Below the pieces are notes generated by a model. It did not search any database. It was not told where the DNA came from and saw only the letters and a program-made list of their open reading frames with translations. Both the position numbers and the translations under genes were made by a program. A DNA stretch of 64,000 bases from Pseudorasbora parva (taxonomy: Eukaryota; Chordata; Actinopteri; Cypriniformes; Gobionidae), in the NCBI RefSeq assembly GCF_024679245.1, contig NC_090191.1, positions 40,359,024 to 40,423,023 of the forward strand. The letters are read 5' to 3'. Shown piece after piece: positions 23,081 to 35,975 of this stretch; the stretch's first letter is position 1; every line of letters starts with the position of its first letter.

Positions 23081-23710
23081 AGGGTTAGTTCACCCAAAAA
23101 TGAAAATGATGTCATTAACTCCTCTCCCTAATGTCGTTCCACACCCGTAAGACCTCCGTTCATCTTCACACACAGTTTAAGATATTTTATATTTAGTCCG
23201 AGAGCGTATGCAAGTGTATGCACACTATACTGTCCATGTCCAGAAAGGGAATAAAAACATCATCACAGTAGTCCATATGAGACATCAGTGGGTTAATTAG
23301 AGTCTCTTGAAGCGTCGACAATACATTTGGGTCCAAAAATAACAAAAACTACGACTTTATTCAGCACTGTCTTCTCTTCCGGGTTTGTTTTCAATCCTCA
23401 AATAAAGATTCAAACGGTTATGAATCAGCATATTGATTCATGATTCGGATCACGTGTCAAACTGCTGAAATCACGTGACATTGGCGATCCGAATCATGAA
23501 TCAATTCGCTGATTCATAACCGTTTGAATCTTTGTTTGAGGATTGAAAACAAACCGGGAAGAGAAGACAATGCTGAATAAAGTCGTAGTTTTTGCACCAA
23601 AATGTATTTTCGATGCTTCAAGAGATTCTAATTAAAGGTCTTACGGGTGTGGAACGGCATTAGGGGGACTCATTAATGACATAAATTAAATGTTTGGGTG
23701 AACTAACCCT
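23081..23710. mobile_element. Long-inverted-repeat TTAA element, uninterrupted copy
   Basis: The ends AGGGTTAGTTCACCC and GGGTGAACTAACCCT are perfect complements. They are flanked by CTAA (23077-23080) and TTAA (23711-23714), one mismatch from a TTAA duplication. The interior is a long imperfect palindrome: GTCGTTCCACACCCGTAAG near 23133 is mirrored by CTTACGGGTGTGGAACG near 23640, and GATTCAAACGG..TTCATAACCGTTTGAATC flanks the centre near 23465. The left arm carries about 120 bp missing from the right arm. A second copy is at 44926-47207. Confidence 0.9.
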
Positions 23711-23714
23711 TTAA

Positions 23715-24679
23715 AGATTACTATCATGAAGCTGGGAAGTCTTGTGGGACTGGTGCCCATATTAATAATCCATCCTTGCACGTCTCGTTTGATCTGGACG
23801 CGGTGTTATTAGGTAAGGATCAAAATGAAGGTCCAAAGTGAGACTCAGCCAGCTCAAGCAGTTTGCCTCCTTCCCTCTGCACTAGATCACAAACCAGGCA
23901 GCAGTGAGTCAAATTGAGTCATGCTATTTTTAAAGAGGGGGCGTTTACAGAAATCTCTCACTGCTCGCTCGGGATTAATGCCACCGGTGCCCTTTTGAAC
24001 CGCCGGGAGTTTATAGAGACGACTGCACACTCGGCACTGCGCCATCTCTAACGGCTCACACACACACACACACTCTCCTTTTATTTAGTAAACACTGACC
24101 ACACACACCTGGCTTTACCTAACCCTCGGCTGCGTCTTATGGAGATTTCCATTAGCTTGTTTTTGTTGAGGCCAGAGGCGCATCTCACAGCCAGAAGTTA
24201 GCATGCAACTTTAAACAACTTTACAAATACGACCGGAATTAGGTTGGACGATTGTGCTAATGAATACACAAATACGTGTGAGCTGAATGCCAACATATAC
24301 TCTAGACCAGAGCCCAGGGGCTTCAGAGTTTCAGCAGAAGTAGGTTAGAAACTCAGGAGCCTGAACTGAACCGATCATTATAGTATGTTTGTTTGTTTGT
24401 TTGCCGTGCTGGAAGAACAAGCCAGCATTGGCTTAAGATAATAAGAGAGCTTGTATGCATGTCGGTGTGCGAGTACAAAGTCAAGCCCTTTCCGCTGTCT
24501 TCACCACAAACTCATGCAGTGTTAACTATCAGGAGCTGAAAACACAACTCACACCAGCCTTCATCTGCCAAGTTGTTCAAATCAGATTACCCTATGAAGT
24601 GTGCTAAATAAAGCCAGCCATCTTCAGAAAAGAGATTGAGTGATATTTTTCGTGACCAACACTAAAACACACATGTATG
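23715..24679. other. Unassigned non-coding DNA
   Basis: Balanced sequence with a short CA run (24057-24073) and TTTG repeats near 24387. No gene or transposon boundary supported. Confidence 0.4.
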
Positions 24680-25415
24680 CACTCACTCACTCACTCACTC
24701 ACTCACTCACTCACTCACACACTCACACACTCACTCACTCACTCACTCACTCACTCACTCACTCACTCACTCACTCACTCACTCACTCTCTCACTCTCTC
24801 ACTCACTCTCTCACTCTCTCACTCTCTCACTCTCTCACTCTCTCACACACTCTCTCACACACTCTCTCACACACTCTCTCACACACTCACTCTCTCACAC
24901 ACTCACTCTCTCACACACTCACTCTCTCACACACTCGCTCACACACTCGCTCACACACTCGCTCACACACTCGCTCACACACTCGCTCACACACTCGCTC
25001 ACACTCACTCGCACACTCTCTCGCACACTCTCTCGCACACTCTCTCGCACACTCTCTCGCACACTCACACACACACTCACACACTCACACACTCACTCAC
25101 TCACACACTCACTCACTCACACACTCACTCACTCACTCACTCACTCACTCACTCACACACTCACTCACACACTCACTCACACACTCACACACTCACACAC
25201 TCACTCACTCACTCACTCACTCACTCACTCACTCACTCACTCACTCACTCACTCACTCACTCACTCACTCACTCACTCACTCATTCACTCACTCACTCAC
25301 TCACTCACTCACTCACTCACTCACTCACACACTCACTCACTCACACACTCACACACTCACACACTCACACACTCACACACTCACTCACACACTCACTCAC
25401 ACACTCACTCACACA
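24680..25415. repeat. (CACT)n tetranucleotide satellite, about 735 bp
   Basis: CACT units with sub-blocks of CACTCTCT, CACACTCTCT, CGCTCACACACT and CTCTCGCACACT, each locally homogeneous. The frames of up to 275 codons reading SLTH repeats are translations of the array and not genes. Confidence 0.97.
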
Positions 25416-25548
25416 AGCATGCATACTCACAGGCATACACGCACTCATAAAATGTGTTGAAAAATGAGACGACAATTGGTGAAATCACTTACTAAAAAAA
25501 TCATTAAAAACATTGAAAACCTAAAAATGTTATTTTACACCTATTTTA

Positions 25549-26197
25549 TGTTGTTTACACCTGCTATTAAGATCACAAGTAGACGAGGGAGACACTTTCC
25601 TGTTTAAATTAGTCTTTTCTGTCCACTTTTAACCACTTCTGTCCTGATTTCTTCAATGAGAGGGTCTATGGGCGGTTAAATATAAGGGCTTTTTCAGATC
25701 CTCTGATGTAATTGACAAAAAAGGCTCACACAATACACATATGAACTCGATCTGAAACGACAGCAAAACACACCGAGAGCAGCTTTCGTTTCAGCTCTGA
25801 CAGCTGCAAGATCATGGCGAACGATAAGTGTGTGTGTGTGTGTTAGAAATCAGGAATGGTCAGAGAACATTGAGCTTGGTACGTTTTTTTTTTTGTCTTC
25901 AAACCAAACTCGGGTTTTCAGCCGACAAAGTTTAAATCTCGACTGGCTAGCGCGAGTCCTATAATGTTCACGCATTAGGTCAGTAGGAGGAGAGTAGAGC
26001 GGCTTTAAGTAGCCGTTCGAATGTATTTGACCATGAGCATCTACACTAAGAAAGCAATCCGGTCAAATGTGTTTTCAACTACCTCTGGAAGTGGACAAGC
26101 TCGAAACGTTTTAGACCCCGTTTACACCTGTATTTAGCATCGTCCAGAGATCCACTTGTGATCCGATCTACAAAATGTCTTAATACCAGGCGTAAAA
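25549..26197. mobile_element. Probable DNA transposon, TIR GTTTACACCTG
   Basis: The left end GTTTACACCTGCTATTAAGA is mirrored by TCTTAATACCAGGCGTAAA on the right. Inside, GATCACAAGT and ACTTGTGATC extend the inverted similarity. No target duplication was identified and no transposase remains. Confidence 0.6.
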
Positions 26198-27020
<823 letters not shown>

Positions 27021-27386
27021 TGCAGACTTTGCCTTTGTGAATCAGAAAGCGCTCCGGAATGAGTCTTGAGATCGTCTGTGCGCTCTAACACATTAATATA
27101 CTCACATTTGACAAGTCTAAACAACTGTAAAGTGGTATAATTATGCCAAGTTTAGACACATTTGACCTTGTGTGTTAGGGGAAGACCGATTATCTGCACC
27201 AATATTAAGCCTTTTTACAGTTATCGGTATCAGTCATTTTCAAAACTGATTTGCCAATAAAATTATTTCATGTTTAATTAAATTAGCCATGTCTGTCAGG
27301 AGACCAATGTCCGCTCACCGCCTGCATTCCCCTTAAGCACACAGGCAGTAAAAGCACCCGATTACTGGACTAAGTTATATTTCGAG

Positions 27387-28049
27387 TAGGGTTGGGAATC
27401 GTGAGAAATTTTCCGGTTCCGGTTCCGATTCCACCTAACGATTCCGGTTCCGATTCCGATTACGCCTAACGATTCCGGTTCCGATTCCGCCTAACGATTC
27501 CGGTTCCGATTCCAGTTCCATTAAAATTATTAAACAAATAGTGGTAAAGGGAAAAGGCACAATACGCAACTTTAAACAATACTTTTTTGTGTTTATTACT
27601 TGCTCTCAAATGAATTTACAGGTTGGCAATGTAAAAAAAAAAGTCCTGTACTATACATATATTACAGGATTAATCGAGCCAAATGGAATTTATGGAAATT
27701 AAAATAAACATGTTCAAATTTACACCTCTGAAATTGTCTTATTACATTTTCTCTCTCTGTTTTAGGGATGTTAACCGATGACCGTTTGACCCATGGTTGA
27801 CCGTATCAACGTTAACCGATCAAAGTTGTCGGTTAAAAAAAAAAGTGATCTCTAAATTAGGCTATTATAGACAGTGGACTAAAGAGAGAGAGAGAGAGCG
27901 CGGCTCGCGGCTATGCTCCCAGCGCTTCGCACACACATTGCACCAGAACCGTTTTCGGAACCGACACTCAGGAATTTTGCGCGGTTCCGGTATTTTTCAA
28001 AAATCAGTATCGGTTCTGCATAAGAACCGGTTCTCGCTTCCAAACCCTA
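27387..28049. mobile_element. hAT element with perfect 8-bp duplication
   Basis: TAGGGTTGGGAATCG on the left and CCAAACCCTA on the right, flanked by ATTTCGAG on both sides (27379-27386 and 28050-28057). Near the left end, CCTAACGATTCCGGTTCCG-like units repeat three times (starting 27434, 27465 and 27490). A further hAT-like terminus, TAGGGATGTTAACCGATGACC, appears inside at 27763. A relative lies at 52723-53254. Confidence 0.9.
27763..27855 (+). mobile_element. hAT-like terminal fragment
   Basis: TAGGGATGTTAACCGATGACC followed by further GTTAACCGATCAAAG motifs, typical of a hAT end. It is nested in 27387-28049 and has no visible right end. A short GA run follows at 27884-27899. Confidence 0.5.
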
Positions 28050-28188
28050 ATTTCGAGTCTTATTTTGCACTAATACTGTCAAATGCACATGTGTTATCTC
28101 TAAAGTGAAAGTAAACATGATTTGAGAGACAATCGAATCCGATTGTATTCGTGCAAGTGACAGTAAACATGCTGCTGCTTTTCCTTAA

Positions 28189-28425
28189 AGGTATAGTTCA
28201 CCCATTTACTTGCTCTAATGTTGCTCCAAACCAGTATTAATTTCTTTCTTGTGCTGAATACAAAATAAAATATTTTAAAAACAAGGTTACCAAACAGTTC
28301 CTGGTCCCTATTGATTTCCATAGTAGGAAAAACATATATAATGGAAATCACTGGGAACCAGCAACTGACTGGTTTCCCACATTCTTCAAAATAAATTGTA
28401 TTTTCAACAGAAGAAATAAACTAAT
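28189..28425. mobile_element. TTAA-family MITE, right end decayed
   Basis: TTAAAGGTATAGTTCACCCA opens the element, and the interior TTGATTTCCATAGTAGGAAAA matches the palindrome centre of 52371-52702. The inverted second arm is recognisable (ATGGAAATCACTGGGAACCAG...CATTCTTCAAAATA), but the right terminus is lost. Confidence 0.75.
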
Positions 28426-28654
28426 TTAGTTTTTTTTTAAACTGGGGAGACTGAATGTTGACAGAATGATGATTATTGTTAAATGTGCACAGAATAAAAA
28501 ATATGTTTAAAAGCATTTGAACAAAGTTTTTTGTCAGAGCTCTTGTTGTTCTTCATTTTGACATAAATTGTACATTTTTACACCAAATATCGGTCTACGT
28601 GATCAGAAATAATCGGTATCAACCCTAAAAAAAACACATAATCGGTCGACCCCT

Positions 28655-29417
28655 GTATAGTATGGCTGGGCTGATAACATTTAGTTCATTAATTGTTGGG
28701 TTGATTAATATTGAACGCTTCCTTTTGATGAACTGATATTGATTCTTAAATCCCCAAATATTTTAGTCTGTTTTTAATTGATGTGCATAAAAAACTCCAT
28801 TAAATCAATTCTTGGAGATCGATATTGATCATAGTAGACTACTGCAAAACCATTGAGTCAAAAGCACCAACACCCTTTCCCAAAAGTCTCCAAAACCAAT
28901 AGGTGAACTTGTTCTCACTAATCAAGTAGTGAACCATCTTGAACGTGTCAACACCTGCCGGACTGTGTAAGCAGTCCATTACAGGCTCATTGGCACAAAA
29001 AGAGACAACACAAGACAGCAATCCCAGAGAGAGTTGAAAAGGGTGAATGAGGTTTAATGGAACTGAATGCGGTTGAGTGACATTGTGGTTATTTCCCTTG
29101 ATATTTTAATGTGATTAAACTGAGAATTGTGTTTTATACACGAAAAGATCAACAAGTGTCTAAATCTCTTATTTACACAGAATGATTATAATCAGAGCTT
29201 TCATTTTGTCACGTTTTTGGCTTGCCATGTACACTGTGTGTTATACAGGACTGCAAAATAAATGTTGTCATGATTCTTTGATTAAATCTGTGTATTCTAT
29301 TTTAAAAAGATGTCGATTAACCAGCAAAATACCACAAGCGGCACCTTCCATGGACAAGAAACCATGATATTAGACAAACTGTGCAATATATTAAAACCAT
29401 TTAAAAATCATAATGTA
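28655..29417. other. Unassigned non-coding DNA
   Basis: No gene, array or transposon end that I can support. Confidence 0.4.
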
Positions 29418-30431
29418 CACTATATTGCCAAAAGTATTGGGGCACCTCTTCAAATCATTGAATTCAGGTGTTCAATCACTTCCATGGTCACAGGTGTATA
29501 AAATCAAGCACGAGGCCTGCAGACACTTCTACACACATTAGTGTAAGAATGGGTCGCTCTCAGGAGCTCGATGAACTCGTGATAGGCTGCCCCCTGTGCA
29601 ATAAGCCCATTAATGAAACTTCCTCACTACTAAATATTCTATGGTCAACTGTTAGTGGTATTACAACAAAGTAGAAGCAATTGGGAACAACGACAACGTT
29701 GCTGAGGCACACAGGGCACAGAAGTCACCAACTTTCTGCAGTGATCAATCACGCTTCTCTGTCTATCATCCCATGGGCGAGTCTGGGTTTGCCGGTTGCC
29801 AGGAGAATGGTGCCTGCCTGACTGCATTGTGCCAAGTGTAAAGTTTGGTGGAGGGGGGATTATGGGGGTTGGGCTTGGCACCTTAGTTTCAGTGAAAGGA
29901 ACTCTCTTAATGCTTCAGCATACCAAGACATTTTGGATAATTTCATGCTCTCAAATTTGTGGGAACAGTTTGGGGATTTCCCCTTCCTGTTCCAACATGA
30001 CTGCGCTCCAGTGCACGAAGCGTCAGTCCATAAAGACATGGATGAGCGAGTTTGGTGTGGAGGAACTTGACTGGCCAGCACAGAGTCCTGAGCTCAACCT
30101 GACAGAACAGCTTTGGGATGAATTAGAGCGGAGACTGAGAGCCAGGCCTTCTCGTCCAACATCAGTGCCTGACCTCACAAATGAGCTTCTAGAAGAATTG
30201 TCAATAATTCCCATAAACACACTCCTAAACCTTGAGGAAAGCCTTCCCAGAAGAGCTGAAGCTGTTAGAGCTGCAAAGGGTGGGCCGACTCCAAATTAAA
30301 CCCTACAGATTAAGAATGGATGTCATTAAAGTTGGATGTCATGGATGTCATTAAGATGTCATGGATGAGGATGTCATTAAAGTTCATGTGCACGTAAAGG
30401 CAGACGTCTCAGAACTTTTGGCAATATGGTG
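29418..30431 (+). mobile_element. Tc1/mariner element, internally deleted
   Basis: The left end CACTATATTGCCAAAAGTAT and the right end ACTTTTGGCAATATGGTG are inverted repeats, flanked by TA at 29416-29417 and 30432-30433, the Tc1/mariner target. At 1014 bp it is shorter than the roughly 1.3-1.6 kb usual for vertebrate Tc1 elements. The transposase inside is broken, so the copy is dead. Confidence 0.92.
29549..30299 (+). pseudogene. Broken Tc1-type transposase
   Basis: This is what remains of a DD34E transposase, the enzyme that cuts and pastes Tc1 elements at TA sites. The start at 29549 reads MGRSQELDEL, followed by VIGCPLCNKPINETSSLLNI, which resembles the N-terminal helix-turn-helix. An in-frame stop follows at about 29671. 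A large middle part is missing near 29700, including most of the region between the DNA-binding domain and the first catalytic aspartate. [11 protein letters not shown], carrying the second aspartate (codon 29999-30001), is in a different frame from the C-terminal block. That block reads [20 protein letters not shown] and keeps the catalytic glutamate context. Stops, frameshift and deletion rule out activity. Confidence 0.9.
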
Positions 30432-30437
30432 TAGCAT

Positions 30438-31215
30438 CATAGGAGTAATTTACGGGTGGGACGGGTGGGACATGTCCCCACCACTTTTTTTAAAACATCT
30501 TGCTTCACGGATGAACCTAACTAATACAAACAAAACATCTCTGGTTAACTAGAAGAGTAGGCACTATCCTTTTGTTCGTTTGTTAAATAAATTGCCGCTG
30601 TTATCAGTGGAGCAGATTTCTCTTGCGGCTCATGCAGTCTTCACACAGACGAGCGCTTTAATCTAACGCTTAACGCCGTTGCAGAGACTTTCTATTTGTT
30701 CCGGTCAGATCACGAAACAAAATGCACAAAAACTGTCCCTGCTCTTGATGTGGCCTACTGATGATATTCGGTTTCGATGAGAGAAGAAATAGGCTACGAG
30801 GGCAGATTAGAAACGAGAACTTCTGACAAGTTTACCAGACTAGACCAGGGATTATAAGCAAAGTGTGCAAATCTATATGCCTTTATTCACGTGAAAAATC
30901 TTGGCACAACGCTATATTGTGTTTAGATGCAATAATTAAACGAGATCTATATCAATAAATTAACTATTTAATTGATTTCCGGACATCTTAATACTAATTT
31001 TTCTGCAATTGCTATTTTACATATTTTATATCTGATATAAGTATTAGTATTAGTAATGCTACCCCCCTTAATACGCCATATAGTGCATATGCACGCGAAA
31101 AACGCCCCTCATACGTCAAAATGCGCTTTGGCGTGCATATAGTACGCAGTTTTTCGCGTGCATATGATAAGCAATTTATGTCCCACCCACTTTTTTAAAC
31201 AAAGGTACGCCACTG
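30438..31215. mobile_element. hAT-like element abutting the Tc1 end
   Basis: TGTAGCAT flanks both sides (30430-30437 and 31216-31223), a perfect 8-bp duplication. The ends CATAGGAGTAATTT and the complement of GGTACGCCACTG agree at 9 of 14 positions. Subterminal GGTGGGACATGTCCCCACC and TGTCCCACCCACTTTTTTAAA are inverted too. The left duplication includes the last bases of the Tc1 copy and its TA, so the hAT element landed on the Tc1 terminus. No transposase frame. Confidence 0.82.
31086..31166. repeat. Hairpin with perfect 18-bp arms
   Basis: CATATGCACGCGAAAAAC at 31086-31103 is exactly mirrored by GTTTTTCGCGTGCATATG at 31149-31166. It may be a small foldback element inside the hAT-like element 30438-31215. 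Confidence 0.85.
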
Positions 31216-31223
31216 TGTAGCAT

Positions 31224-32444
31224 ATAATTAATTTAATTTAAATATGGGAATGCATGCAACTCACAAGCTTTGTTTTATAAGTGTTGCACTGCTATCATTT
31301 GCATGTATGCAAGTATCCATCACTGCATTCTCTGGATACTTACAAATTGCCAGCAGTCCTTTTATCTTTGGTATAAAACTTCAGGCATTCAATTTAATGT
31401 GCCACTGTGAACAAAAGCCAAACATATTAAGAACCGCGTTTCAAACTGCTTTTAAATTGCTTATTAGGAGTGGTTGTCTTGACCCACTGAGTAGCCTAAT
31501 GAGTAATTTAAACATCTCTGATTCACCATAGATGTTTTTTATTTGTGTGCATGGACAAATCGTTCAAAATAAGAACAGAAATGTGCATGAATGAAATAAG
31601 CAGGTTTGATTTTAACCGCCAGGCCACTACTAAGTTTTGAGTGTTTAATATGCCAATGGCCCGTGAAAAGCTGGATATCCAGCCACAGCGGTCCAACTAT
31701 AGGTTGATCTCTTACTTCTAAAATCATCTGACATGCAGTCATCTAAAAGGCTTTTAATCTGGGGATCTGTGGCATTCTTGCCTCTGGTTGTTACAGCACA
31801 AAAGATACACACACTTTAAACTACACGCACTAGCACGCACTCGTTAAAGACGACATCAAAACTTCTACAGAAACCCTGGAGGGAAATGCATCTGAACGTT
31901 ATACACGACCGCACGAGGCTGCTGACGAGCATGACGAGCCGCAATAAAAGAGCGCATTGATGAGATCATTAGAACGAAGCTCTTCTTGTTATGAACTCCA
32001 TGCATTCCAACACAACTCGCCCTATAATCTGCCCGAGAGATCAATGGAGACCCTTATCTAGTTACAGCAGATTAGAGGCGGAATTTCTGCAAGCTGGCTG
32101 TGGCGAACTGGAAATCAAAGACGTCTCCGATGTGAGGGGCTTTATTGGTTTGTAACTGCCCACTGCATTCACTGAGTGCATCTGAAGGAGATGCTTGTGC
32201 TTTATGGCTCCCCGCTGCGACACTCGAGCAACGTCCACGACTAGAGTGATCAAGAACAATCTGGGCCAAAACATACAGCCTGATGTGTACGGTCCAGGAC
32301 TGAGAAGATTAGCGGCAGACAGTGTGGGAGGAAGAGAGACGATGGGAAAGTAAACTACTGTGTCTCAGCCTGAACTAAAATAATCATTACCAATGATAAT
32401 AAAAATAATAAAAAAATTATATATTTTATAATATATAAAATGGC
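31224..32444. other. Unassigned non-coding DNA
   Basis: AT-rich to about 31780, then balanced. A 95-codon frame at 31244-31531 starts with a hydrophobic stretch but has no recognised domain and no splice or promoter context, so I do not call it. Confidence 0.4.
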
Positions 32445-32910
<466 letters not shown>

Positions 32911-33104
32911 GCTACAAGAAATGATTCACTTTGTTAATATTCATATTAACAAAAAATATTTTTTATATTAAACAATGTCCAGCAGTATATTTGATTTTGC
33001 TGAGAGGTTCATATTGAAAATGTTTCACTGGTATTGTCATCACCTGCACTACTGAAACTAAAGTTAACTCTACTGCAGACTGCTTCATAAAAATTAAATA
33101 AATA

Positions 33105-33136
<32 letters not shown>

Positions 33137-35019
33137 ACAAGCTTTACGTCAGATGCAACTTGCTGGCAAGCGCTGTGGAAGGTTTAAGCTCTGCTCTGTT
33201 CTGTTATTTGTATTTCTGACAATCATCTGTAAGTGTTACGCTTTCGCTGTAATAAGCTCCCCAGAGTAACGGTGGTCAGGTGACATTGCTTAGCGCTAAA
33301 TTTATCTGTGCTCCATTTCTGCCTGAGACTTCACAATTATTTTTGTCACTGCTAACGCTGATGCTTTTCGTCTCATTTCAGGAAAAATCAGCTAACAGGG
33401 ACCGTTCCACAGACTATTACCGGTGCTTTGACGAGAGGTAATTAACGTTTCCTTAGTTTGCATGGTTCCTCAAGCATATCTCATTTCCAGTAGTCAAGCG
33501 TGCATATCCACATCGGACTACAAACACGAAGACATGGGGGTTTTCTTCAACTATGCTCACTATTATATCCAAGGGGTTGAGTAAAACTTGTATTTTTTCT
33601 AATTATAATCTTTATATGAATGTCTAAAAGCTATCACCTTTCATGCCATATCAAAAGCTTGTTATGTATAGAATGTATTTATTTCCTAAAAACTAAAATG
33701 CAAATACACTCCCAAAAAAATAGATAAAATGATTTCAAATGTCAAAGGAAGGTTAGCAGCAAAGATTTCTATTCAACAGACCTCGCCACTGCGAAAACAA
33801 CATTATCTGCTCACAGTGGCTTTCTGATTCTCTCTCTCTCTCTCCTAATGTATTATTTAGGCCTATTAGGCTAACAATTATTTATATTAGACAGTAATTA
33901 TGCTCATTACAAGATCATCTGGAAAACTTCTTACAATTAAAAGAATAAGTAACGACAGAAAATCTCATTATTTATCTAAAGCACGTTTCAGAAGTGACCC
34001 AATTAAATCTCTGTGAGATGCTACACAACTGTAGACGAGAATGGCTTCAATACTTTTAAGGTAAAAAGACACAAAATGGCCAGAAAAGGGCAAAAAATGA
34101 CTAGCCTTCCAAAAAGGACACCGTTGATGCTGACTTGATTTATTGCCTCAGCAGATATAACTTCAGAAGCGATGTGTTTATTTGTCATGCAGTCATGCAC
34201 ATCTCCGTCACCATGATCAAATATATTGAACTGACATGTTTGACACTGACATTTCCAAGCTAAATGGGCGGCTAAGTGGCTAGCTGTGATTTAAACAATT
34301 AAACCGTGTTAAACATAAATGCTTTAAGCTCTACTGAAGAGCCCCAAAAGCATTTCACAAGAGAAACGGCGTTAAACCTGACCCTGTGGAGAGCGTTTAA
34401 TGACACAGGCTTGATTCTGCTAACAGACTGGGCCTCCCGCCACAAACTGGGCCGGATTCAGCGCTCAGCTGTGTGAAAAACTGTCCAGTGGGAAGCTTTC
34501 TGGCCCCGGACCAAGCCCAGGTTGTCCATCGGCTCCTGTGCTCTGCTCATCCTCTTTTCTATCCGCTTTTATCACCTCACACCAAATGGGTTTAACGCGT
34601 TAGGTAACCTCATTAGCGCAAGGCAGTCCTGGGCTGAGCCGAGAATTAGCAGAGGATAGTCTGGAGAAACCACAAGATCTTCTGTCAAACACGACGCATG
34701 CTTAGCTGGACATGCACACATTCAGAAGACACACTACAGCACGGATTGGATAACATACTACTTCTGTATATCTTTATATGGGAGAAATAGTGAGAGCAGT
34801 TACACTAGCATTTTGTATTCACCTGCAGTCAATTGATTAGTTCCTGAAAGAATCATCGGTCGAGTGAATAATTCAATTACTCATAAATACCTTGATTTGT
34901 TCCTGAATTAATGTGCGTGATGTGCGTTTAACTGCACGCCAGTAAGCTGATAGCTCACAAATATCAGCTTATTGGGAATAATTTTTCCCTCTTTGCATGC
35001 AAACCAGTAAATTGACAAT
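32911..35019. other. Unassigned repeat-poor DNA
   Basis: A short TA run lies at 33114-33135. 34370-34700 is GC-richer and free of repeats and could contain a conserved non-coding element. No exon supported. Confidence 0.35.
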
Positions 35020-35570
35020 GCAAGTAAACCACGTTTACATGACGTTATTAATAAAACGGGTTATTTCCTTGTAGTGACGTCAAACATAATAATGTCCGTA
35101 TATCTGACTCTGAGTATTACAAATGTTACGTCAGTTGTGATGTTAAATAAAGCGTGTCAGCCGGAGATTTACAGCTCATAATATCTCTCATTCAGCTCCA
35201 GATGCAGCGTTTCGACTGAACCTCTTCTACTTCTGCTGCATGAGATGAGAACACATCTTTACAATTTTCTGGGTCTTAAAAGAGTCTGCGTTTGATACAT
35301 GTCCTTATTTAATGCAAAACGCTAGATCGCTCTGTCTGTATGCATTTAAATTTGCTCTACGTTTGATCACACATGCGCACTTCAATAAGCTGACAGAAAG
35401 CAGGTTAATGCGTTTACATGCAGCGTGAAATCAGGGTAAGAGGCAAAAAACGACCTGTGTTGACCGGTTTATGCTTACGCCATTTATGACCTTACACCGA
35501 TAAAAGAAAACGGGTTTCCGCGTTTACATGACCATGTTCATTGTCGGCTTATTAGGCATAATCGGTAGCC
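35020..35570. mobile_element. Possible repeat with CGTTTACATG motifs
   Basis: CGTTTACATG occurs three times in direct orientation (35032, 35411 and 35521), with AAACGGG nearby at two of them. This motif recurs in teleost DNA transposons. No inverted ends or target duplication were found. Confidence 0.3.
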
Positions 35571-35975
35571 TGACGTGGTCATACTCATTTTTAGTCAGAA
35601 TATGAGTCTGATACTGCTCTACTGGGCTGTGATTATGGGGCGTTTCAACCGAACCAGGAAAGACAATTGGATAGACCTACAACCAATCAGAGCAACAGAG
35701 CGCCGCATAACGTTAGTTGTCAAATGTCAACAGAGCTCAACTGCACTGTGTTACCAAGTCCGCGTTTTTTTTTCAGCAGGTTGTTTTCTATGTCCGCTTG
35801 TTAAAGCGACTATTATGTGATATATAGACCCATGAATGCGAATTTTAGCAGGCAACCTTGCAAACATACACACATTTTCCAGACCGAACCTCTCGAGCTC
35901 AAATGTTGTGGGCAGGGCTGAGTTCGGCTGGAATCCAGGCTAAAAAATAAGTTAGTTCCTGACTAAATCAGTGGT
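35571..35975. other. Unassigned, partly repeat-like
   Basis: CTACAACCAATCAGAGCAAC near 35678 resembles CTACAACCAACCAGAGCAAC near 55541 inside another element. This stretch is probably a decayed relative of that element. The 81-codon frame crossing it is not a gene. Confidence 0.4.

Larger units (their letters stand above)
27176..28654. mobile_element. hAT-like element hosting two later insertions
   Basis: The ends TAGGGGAAGACCGATTAT and ATAATCGGTCGACCCCT are inverted repeats. TATCGGTATCAG-type subterminal motifs recur on both sides. The 1.48 kb span contains a complete hAT element (27387-28049) and a TTAA-family fragment (28189-28425), so the original element was about 0.6 kb. No clean 8-bp duplication. 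Confidence 0.72.

Noticed and set aside
24640..25467. Frames of 257 and 275 codons reading S-L-T-H repeats
   Set aside because: They are direct translations of the CACT satellite; both frames are open because the repeat has no stop codons.
35020..35570. Complete transposon bounded by CGTTTACATG
   Set aside because: The motifs are in direct and not inverted orientation, and there is no target duplication.
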